Shown in pieces: positions 58,413-64,000 of a stretch of DNA of 64,000 bases; within the stretch, counting starts at the first letter, position 1; the number at the start of each line of letters is the position of its first letter. Made by a program: the position numbers and the translations under genes. The stretch is from the NCBI RefSeq assembly GCF_000214135.1, contig NZ_AFIE01000005.1:1-64000 (forward strand), given 5' to 3'. This stretch comes from Acinetobacter sp. P8-3-8. Its GTDB lineage: Bacteria > Pseudomonadota > Gammaproteobacteria > Pseudomonadales > Moraxellaceae. The notes under the pieces are model-generated. The model ran no database searches and had not been told where the DNA came from. It was given only the letters and a program-made list of their open reading frames with translations.

Positions 58413-60842
58413 TTAATGACGGGCAGCTTTTTTGCTATCGTCAACGGCTTTCACAATTGGTGCTTTAACCAATGGTTTAGGTTGTTCAACCAATGCAAGT
58501 GGAAGAATCTCATCGATACTTTTCACTGCTTTAATTTCTAAACCATCTTTCACGTTTTGTGGAATTTCAGCTAAATCGCGTACATTATCTTGTGGGATAA
58601 AGACCAGTTTTACACCACCGCGATGTGCAGCTAAAAGTTTCTCTTTTAAACCGCCGATACGCATTGCACGGCCACCTAAGCTGGTTTCACCTGTCATTGC
58701 AATATCAGGACGAATCGCAATACCTGTAAATGCTGAAACAAGCGCAGTGGTCAATGCTAAACCTGCAGATGGGCCATCTTTCGGTGTTGCACCTTCAGGT
58801 AAATGCACGTGTACGTCAGTTTCTTCAAAACGAGAAGCTTCAATACCCAATTCATCAGCACGTGTACGCACAACGGTCATTGCAGCGGTAATCGATTCTT
58901 TCATTACGTCACCGAGTGAACCTGTTGTAATGAATTTACCTTTACCTTTGACTGCTGCAACTTCAATGGTGAGTAATTCGCCACCGACAGAAGTCCAAGC
59001 CAAGCCATTTACACGACCGATTTGAGCTTCAGTTTCAGCCATGCCGTAGTCAAATTTATGTGCACCCAAGTATTCTGGTAAGTTTTCAGCAGTTACATCA
59101 ATATGTAAATTTTTCGCTTTCTTACTTACAGATTCTTTCACTACTTTACGTGCAATTTTTGACACTTCACGTTCAAGGTTACGCACACCCGCTTCACGTG
59201 TATAACGACGCACAATGTCACGAATCGCTTCTTCATGAACAGTCAATTCTTTAGCACGTAAACCATTGTTCTTAATTGCTTTTGGAACAAGGTAACGGTC
59301 TGCAATATTGACTTTCTCATCTTCGGTATAACCCGGTAGACGAATCACTTCCATACGGTCTAAAAGCGCCTCTGGAATGTTCATGCTGTTTGCAGTACAG
59401 ATGAACATCACTTCAGACAAATCAAGATCAAGATCTAAATAGTGATCGTTGAATTTGCTGTTTTGTGATGGATCTAATACTTCAAGCAAAGCAGAAGCAG
59501 GGTCGCCACGGTAGTCTTGTGCCATTTTGTCAATTTCGTCGAGTAAGAACAGTGGGTTCTTCACGCCAACTTTTGTCAAAGACTGCACAATTTTACCTGG
59601 CATCGCACCGATATAAGTACGACGGTGACCACGGATTTCGGCTTCGTCACGTACGCCACCTAAAGCCATACGAACAAATTCACGACCTGTGGCTTTGGCA
59701 ATTGATTCACCTAGTGAGGTTTTACCCACACCTGGAGGACCAACTAAGCATAGAATTGGACCACGAAGTTTTTTGACACGTGATTGAACAGCTAAGTATT
59801 CAACAATACGTTCTTTGACTTCATCCAAACCGTAGTGGTCTGTATCCAAAATTTCCTGTGCTTTCGGCAAGTTAATGCTGACTTTGCTCGCTTTATTCCA
59901 AGGCGTATCTAAAATCGCCTCAACATAGTTGCGAACCACAGCCGCTTCACTTGATGCAGGTTGCATTGCTTTCAGTTTACGGAATTCGTTTTCAGCTTTT
60001 TTACGAACGTGTTCTGGTAAATCAGCTTCAGCTAATCGTTTTTCGATTTCTGCAACATCATCTTCAGCACCGCCATTCATGTCAGAAAGTTCACGCTGAA
60101 TCACCTTCATCTTTTCATTGAGGAAGTATTCGCGTTGGTTTTTCTCCATTTGGCGTTTTACAGAGTCATGCAATGTTTGCTCAATCTGTTGTTCTTCAGA
60201 TTGTTGTAACAAATAAGTCATTAACTCTTGCAGATGCGCTTCGAACTCATCGTGTTCCAAGAATTTTTGTTTTACATCAATATTCAATGGAACGCGAGTT
60301 GCGACAAAGAATAACAATTGCAATAAATCATCTATTTTGTTTGCCGCAGCAATCAACTCACGTGCATTACGTAATTTTGCTTCTGCATATTGTGCAAATA
60401 GCGCACGTAATTCTTCAACACGTGTTGTTTGAGTTGATGCATTGACATCAACAGTCATCGGGCTTAATGCATGTTCAGCAGAGAGGTATTCACCATTATC
60501 AATGATTTCAACCAGCTTAGAACGGTGTAAGCCTTCAATTAATACTTTTATACAGTTTTCATCGTTTTCGTGATTCACAACTTGCACGATCTTCGCGACA
60601 GTACCGTATTGATATAAGTTGTCGTGATCAATTTCTTCTGTAAGCGAATCTTTTTGTGCAACCACAAATACTAAATTGTCACTGTTACGAGCCACATCAA
60701 CTGCATTGATCGATTTTTCACGACCTACAAATAGCGCAATTTGCATGTGCGGATAAACCACGACATCACGTAACGCTAAAAGCGGTAATACACTTGGAAC
60801 CTGTGGCTCTAAGTTTTCTTGATTCATAATAATCTCAGACAT
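58413..60842 (-). CDS. lon: ATP-dependent Lon protease
   Basis: 809 residues from the ATG at 60842, which has AGGAG five bases upstream; a GTG two codons earlier overlaps the site. N-terminal substrate-binding domain (about 1-205), then AAA+ with Walker A GPPGVGKTSLGESIA and Walker B FLLDEIDKM, then the protease domain with the Ser of DGPSAGLALTTAL and Lys of the Ser-Lys dyad. It degrades misfolded and regulatory proteins. The upstream gap (60843-61136) shows no clear heat-shock promoter. Confidence 0.97.
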   Translation of the reverse strand: MSEIIMNQENLEPQVPSVLPLLALRDVVVYPHMQIALFVGREKSINAVDVARNSDNLVFVVAQKDSLTEEIDHDNLYQYGTVAKIVQVVNHENDENCIKVLIEGLHRSKLVEIIDNGEYLSAEHALSPMTVDVNASTQTTRVEELRALFAQYAEAKLRNARELIAAANKIDDLLQLLFFVATRVPLNIDVKQKFLEHDEFEAHLQELMTYLLQQSEEQQIEQTLHDSVKRQMEKNQREYFLNEKMKVIQRELSDMNGGAEDDVAEIEKRLAEADLPEHVRKKAENEFRKLKAMQPASSEAAVVRNYVEAILDTPWNKASKVSINLPKAQEILDTDHYGLDEVKERIVEYLAVQSRVKKLRGPILCLVGPPGVGKTSLGESIAKATGREFVRMALGGVRDEAEIRGHRRTYIGAMPGKIVQSLTKVGVKNPLFLLDEIDKMAQDYRGDPASALLEVLDPSQNSKFNDHYLDLDLDLSEVMFICTANSMNIPEALLDRMEVIRLPGYTEDEKVNIADRYLVPKAIKNNGLRAKELTVHEEAIRDIVRRYTREAGVRNLEREVSKIARKVVKESVSKKAKNLHIDVTAENLPEYLGAHKFDYGMAETEAQIGRVNGLAWTSVGGELLTIEVAAVKGKGKFITTGSLGDVMKESITAAMTVVRTRADELGIEASRFEETDVHVHLPEGATPKDGPSAGLALTTALVSAFTGIAIRPDIAMTGETSLGGRAMRIGGLKEKLLAAHRGGVKLVFIPQDNVRDLAEIPQNVKDGLEIKAVKSIDEILPLALVEQPKPLVKAPIVKAVDDSKKAARH

Positions 60843-61136
60843 GGGCACTCCTAATGAGTGACAACGGTGTTGCCATGTTTTTTATAGTGATTGCTATTTT
60901 AAAAATTACAAGGGCGTTGCCGAATAAAAAGCGAAATTATTTGCAAGTCCTTGATTCTATATTGGGTCTTTATTGTTGAATTGGCTAAACTGTCAGAGCA
61001 ATTATTTTCATTAGTCTATTCTCAGACGATATTTTTAAGGAAAATAATATACAGTATGGGGAATATGAGGCCTATATTCCCATTTAAAAGAGAAGATTTA
61101 TTGTTAGGGATACACTTGGAAAACTGAGTTTTTTAA

Positions 61137-61730
61137 CTACAGTTTTCTTCTAAAACGATAAGTCTTAGCAGGGCAAATAAAAGCATCTACAGCTTGATCC
61201 CAAGTGTGACGCTCTAAGTGAATATCTAAATATTGGAAATTATGCCCTAAGCCTAGACGATAAGGTTTGTGTGGTGCTGAAGCCAATGTTCGATCATAAA
61301 ATCCACCCCCCATTCCCATACGTGTTCCATAACGATCGCAGGCAAGTAAGGGCATGATTAACAAATCTAAATGTGACACATGAATGCCACGACTTGCCAT
61401 CGGTTCAAGCATTCCCAAAGCGTGTAAGCTGAAACGTTTATTACGATAAATATTTCGTGAAATTTTTACCCAAACCAAGTGATGGTTCATGTTGCAAATC
61501 ATGGGCAAGTAAACACTTTTATTCAGTGCAAAGCATAGTTCTATTATTTTTTTTGTCTGTATTTCACCGAAAGCATCTAAATATAATCCGATTTTTTGTG
61601 CAGATTGGAATTCAGCCAGTCGAGAAATTTTGTGTAAGGACTGCGTTGCAAAAACACGTTGTTGAAAGCGATTGAGGCTTCGACGTTGTTTTCTTAATCT
61701 TTGGCGTAAAGTAGCAGTTTGCTGAGTCAT
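61137..61730 (-). CDS. 5-formyltetrahydrofolate cyclo-ligase
   Basis: 197 residues. The conserved GTRMGMGGGFYDRTLA segment near residue 135 and an N-terminal basic helix (LRQRLRKQRRSLN) identify the family. It converts 5-formyl-THF to 5,10-methenyl-THF with ATP. In many gammaproteobacteria 6S RNA lies beside this gene; I looked and found no convincing 6S RNA in the adjacent 200 bases. Confidence 0.9.
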   Translation of the reverse strand: MTQQTATLRQRLRKQRRSLNRFQQRVFATQSLHKISRLAEFQSAQKIGLYLDAFGEIQTKKIIELCFALNKSVYLPMICNMNHHLVWVKISRNIYRNKRFSLHALGMLEPMASRGIHVSHLDLLIMPLLACDRYGTRMGMGGGFYDRTLASAPHKPYRLGLGHNFQYLDIHLERHTWDQAVDAFICPAKTYRFRRKL

Positions 61731-61931
61731 ATCAAAAATGAAGTCTACTAAGTGGTTATAGTGTAATCAAAGCAAAGGGCAGAATTTAGAATAATTCAAA
61801 AAAATTTAGTTTTTTCTGCACCTTGCTTAGCGTTCTTTGTGCTCATTGATGATAAGAATAAAGAATAATTGAATCACCTTAAAATATTAAAAAGTGCATA
61901 GGTGAGCATTTCTAATATTCACTTTAAACAT

Positions 61932-62309
61932 TTACTGTTTTAATTCTTTGAGAATTGGACAACAATTTTCAGTGGTTGTTTTACATTCATCAATCCATGT
62001 GCTTAAACGAGTTTTGAGCGATTCTAACTCACCAATACGTTGATCAATTTTCTCTAAGCGTTGTTGAATCACATGGCGAACTTGCTCACGGTCATTCAGT
62101 TGTAAGTTTAATAACTCTTGAACTTCGCTCAATTGTAAGCCCGCATCTTTGGCTTTCTGAATAAAACTCAATGTTTCAACATCTTGTTCATTGTAATAAC
62201 GATAGCTTGATGTGGTTTCAGGTACACGTAGTAAACCAATCCGTTGGTAATAACGAATCGTTTCCACACTCACGTGACATTGTTTTGCAAGTTTTCCAAT
62301 GGTGATCAT
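61932..62309 (-). CDS. MerR family metal-responsive regulator, CueR-like
   Basis: 125 residues. N-terminal winged helix (ITIGKLAKQCHVSVETIRYYQRIGLL), a dimerisation helix (residues about 75-110), and a C-terminal metal loop ECKTTTENCCPIL with Cys spaced as in the Cu+-sensing CueR (C-X7-C). The Hg-type cysteine at the start of the long helix is absent (LNDREQ). It should activate the divergent metal-pump gene when copper or silver binds. GAGG precedes the ATG. Confidence 0.86.
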   Translation of the reverse strand: MITIGKLAKQCHVSVETIRYYQRIGLLRVPETTSSYRYYNEQDVETLSFIQKAKDAGLQLSEVQELLNLQLNDREQVRHVIQQRLEKIDQRIGELESLKTRLSTWIDECKTTTENCCPILKELKQ

Positions 62310-62327
62310 AAAAACCTCATAAAAGAC

Positions 62328-62358
62328 TTGACTCTGTACCTAGGTACAGAGTTTATCT
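62328..62358 (+). promoter_or_regulatory. MerR-type promoter/operator for the P-type ATPase
   Basis: TTGACT (-35, 62328-62333), a 19-base spacer, and TTATCT (-10, 62353-62358). Centred in the spacer is a perfect 20-base palindrome, CTCTGTACCTAGGTACAGAG (62332-62351). A 19-bp spacer with the regulator's palindrome inside is the hallmark of MerR-controlled promoters. Confidence 0.88.
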
Positions 62359-62391
62359 TAACACAATCAAGAAAGAAAATAGGTGAGTCTG

Positions 62392-64000
62392 ATGAGTGAT
62401 CATGAAAAATCAAGTTGTTGTTCGGGGCATCGATCTACATTAGAGGTGGTTAAAACTGACCCTGTGTGTGGCATGAATGTGTCTGAAGACTCAGCGCATT
62501 CTTTTGAGTTTGAAAATAAAAAATATCTATTCTGTAGTGATCGTTGCAAACAGAAATTTATGCAAAATCCGCAAAGCTATTTACAAAATGATTTGCAAAA
62601 AAATCAGCAAAAAACTGAGTCAAAAGATCAGCAGGTTAAGCCTTCAACTTGCTGTGGTGGCAAAACAGTGGCAGTTGAAAAAACAACGTCTTGTTGTGGT
62701 AGTGATAAAACAGAAGCTAAAACAGAAACCAAAACTGAAACGAAAGCAGAATACATTGACCCTGTCTGTAAAATGACCGTGACTGATTTAAGCAAACCAC
62801 ATACAAGCTATCAGGGTGAAACTTATTATTTCTGTTGCAATGGTTGTTTGAATAAACTTACGGCAAACCCTGAACAATATCTCGATCCACAAGTCGAAGC
62901 AAAGTCAGGCTGTGGTTGTAGCAATAAAGTGAAACCTTTAACTGAAACTCAAATAAAAGAAGTTCAACCACAAAGTGCTGCATGCTGTGGTGGGAAAAAG
63001 CCTGAGCCTGTTAAAACATCAAGTTGTTGCAGTGGTGGAAATCATAAGCAACACAATCATTCAGGAGCTAAGCACGAACATCATTCGCATAGTCAGCATG
63101 TAGATCAGAGCAATACTGCAATTGACCCTGTTTGTGGAATGTCGGTTGATCAAAGCACAGATTTAAAAACTGATTATCAAGGTCAAACTTATTATTTTTG
63201 CCATCCTTCTTGTTTGGATAAATTTAAACATGATCCTGAACCTTATCTGATTCCGATGGATCAGCGTGCTGCACCAGAAGGCATGGATGATGTGTTATTT
63301 ACTTGTCCAATGGATCCTGAAATTGTTCAAAAAGGGCCGGGAACTTGTCCGATTTGTGGTATGGCTTTAGAGCCTATGCAACCGAGTTTGGATGAGGGGC
63401 CAAATCCTGAATTGGTCGACTTCTCGAATCGTTTTTGGAAAACTTTGCCATTAACACTCATCGTTTTTGTATTGGCAATGGGTTCGCATATTCATGCGTT
63501 TATTCCACAGCATATTCAGCCGTGGATTGAGTTAGTTCTATCTATTCCTGTGGTGCTATGGGCAGGTTGGCCATTTTTAGAGCGTTGTTGGACGTCTTAT
63601 AAAACTTGGCATTTAAATATGTGGAGTTTGATCGGTGTCGGGATTCTTGCAGCATTTATTTACAGTGTAGTGGCAACCATTTTCCCATCACTGATTCCGA
63701 TGGAAGCCAAGACTGGACATGGCGTTGCAGTCTATTTTGAAGCTGCGTGTATGATCGTGTCTTTGAGTTTACTCGGTCAAATCATGGAGTTGAAAGCACG
63801 TTCTAAAACAGCGGATTCTTTACGTGCTTTGCTCAAGTTACAACCCAATAAAGCCAAACGTATTGAAAATGGGCAAGCTGTTGAAGTTGATATTGCACAG
63901 ATACAACAAGGTGATATTTTACAGATTTCATCAGGTGAACAAGTGCCTTTAGACGGCATTGTACTTGACGGAAAAACCTATATTGATGAATCGATGATGA
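62392..64000 (+). CDS. Heavy-metal (copper-type) P1B ATPase with three YHS domains, partial
   Basis: The first 536 residues; the 3' end is outside the window. AGGTGA lies six bases before the ATG. Order: SSCCSG (7-12); YHS domain 1 from D23 (DPVCGM); CCGG (87) and CCGS (101); YHS domain 2 from D123 (DPVCKM); CGC (174); CCGG (198) and CCSGG (212); a His-rich stretch (218-237); YHS domain 3 from D245 (DPVCGM); a heavy-metal-binding domain TCPMDPEI...GTCPICGMALEPM (304-330); then the pump's transmembrane region from about 347. The window stops at DESMM, just before the TGE actuator motif. Copper or silver export is the likely role, from the adjacent CueR-like gene. Confidence 0.88.
   Translation, partial: MSDHEKSSCCSGHRSTLEVVKTDPVCGMNVSEDSAHSFEFENKKYLFCSDRCKQKFMQNPQSYLQNDLQKNQQKTESKDQQVKPSTCCGGKTVAVEKTTSCCGSDKTEAKTETKTETKAEYIDPVCKMTVTDLSKPHTSYQGETYYFCCNGCLNKLTANPEQYLDPQVEAKSGCGCSNKVKPLTETQIKEVQPQSAACCGGKKPEPVKTSSCCSGGNHKQHNHSGAKHEHHSHSQHVDQSNTAIDPVCGMSVDQSTDLKTDYQGQTYYFCHPSCLDKFKHDPEPYLIPMDQRAAPEGMDDVLFTCPMDPEIVQKGPGTCPICGMALEPMQPSLDEGPNPELVDFSNRFWKTLPLTLIVFVLAMGSHIHAFIPQHIQPWIELVLSIPVVLWAGWPFLERCWTSYKTWHLNMWSLIGVGILAAFIYSVVATIFPSLIPMEAKTGHGVAVYFEAACMIVSLSLLGQIMELKARSKTADSLRALLKLQPNKAKRIENGQAVEVDIAQIQQGDILQISSGEQVPLDGIVLDGKTYIDESMM

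Noticed and set aside
58432-59025. A 197-codon open frame antisense to lon
   Set aside because: It lies wholly inside the well-conserved lon coding sequence, has no ribosome-binding site and its residue make-up mirrors the opposite strand.
60843-61136. Heat-shock (sigma-32) promoter for lon
   Set aside because: A CTTG-type element is present, but the matching CCCCAT-type -10 at the correct distance is not, so no call is made.
61731-61931. Possible 6S RNA next to the 5-formyl-THF cyclo-ligase gene
   Set aside because: The gap is the right size and place, but I could not form the long closing stem and central bubble of 6S RNA from either strand.
62477-62776. A 99-codon Lys-rich frame inside the P-type ATPase gene
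   Set aside because: It is a frame shadow of the Cys/Thr/Lys-rich N-terminal region; the ATPase frame is continuous across it and carries all the domain motifs.

Overview
The window is a chromosomal segment of a gammaproteobacterium that I assign to Acinetobacter. The grounds are AT-rich DNA, the gene order gltA / sdhCDAB / sucAB-lpd / sucCD, a long family-2 type isocitrate lyase, a PBP2 and DUF445 protein that read like Acinetobacter versions, and several short dispersed intergenic repeats. No rRNA, tRNA, phage, complete insertion sequence or CRISPR array was found.

Layout. Positions 1-1334 hold the very AT-rich, frameshifted remains of a UvrD-like helicase, the most foreign-looking DNA here. 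From 1.6 to 9 kb are housekeeping and metabolic genes: two MDR oxidoreductases, a small unrecognised protein, a CitMHS-type citrate transporter, a CorC-type CBS membrane protein and a LysR regulator. aceA (isocitrate lyase) lies at 9.6-11.2 kb. From 11.4 to 25 kb is a mixed accessory region bounded by two inverted copies of a roughly 290-340 bp dispersed repeat. It contains an NlpE-like lipoprotein, an acyltransferase, a decayed membrane-transporter tail, a Phd/ParE-type toxin-antitoxin pair, nadE with an unknown partner, an HExxH protein, a three-gene operon (metal-dependent hydrolase, SDR, Baeyer-Villiger-type monooxygenase), a DUF2306 membrane protein and a YARHG protein.

From 25 to 41 kb is the metabolic core: an Xaa-Pro aminopeptidase, then citrate synthase (minus strand), a 1.07 kb non-coding interval, and on the plus strand succinate dehydrogenase, 2-oxoglutarate dehydrogenase with its E3, and succinyl-CoA ligase. 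With aceA upstream these genes cover entry of acetyl-CoA into the cycle, 2-oxoglutarate to fumarate, and the first step of the glyoxylate shunt. The untranslated gaps of this cluster carry structure: tandem hairpins before sucA, a repeat element between sucB and lpd, and a perfect 11-bp stem between lpd and sucC.

From 41 to 61.7 kb are cell-envelope and information genes (mrdA/PBP2-rsmD, adk, nth with an RnfB-like ferredoxin, gdhA, rlmH, lon, 5-formyl-THF cyclo-ligase), mixed with small lipoproteins, VOC proteins, a GNAT acetyltransferase, an extradiol dioxygenase-like protein and an M28 peptidase. The window closes with a copper-type unit: a CueR-like MerR regulator diverging from a P1B-type ATPase that runs off the edge. 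The intervening promoter has the 19-bp spacer and perfect palindrome expected for a MerR-family operator, and the ATPase carries three YHS domains, Cys-Cys clusters and a His-rich stretch ahead of the pump.

The most interesting items are the triple-YHS metal pump, the structured sucA leader, the inverted dispersed repeats, the SDR gene that lacks any normal start codon, and the broken helicase that may mark a decayed defence locus.
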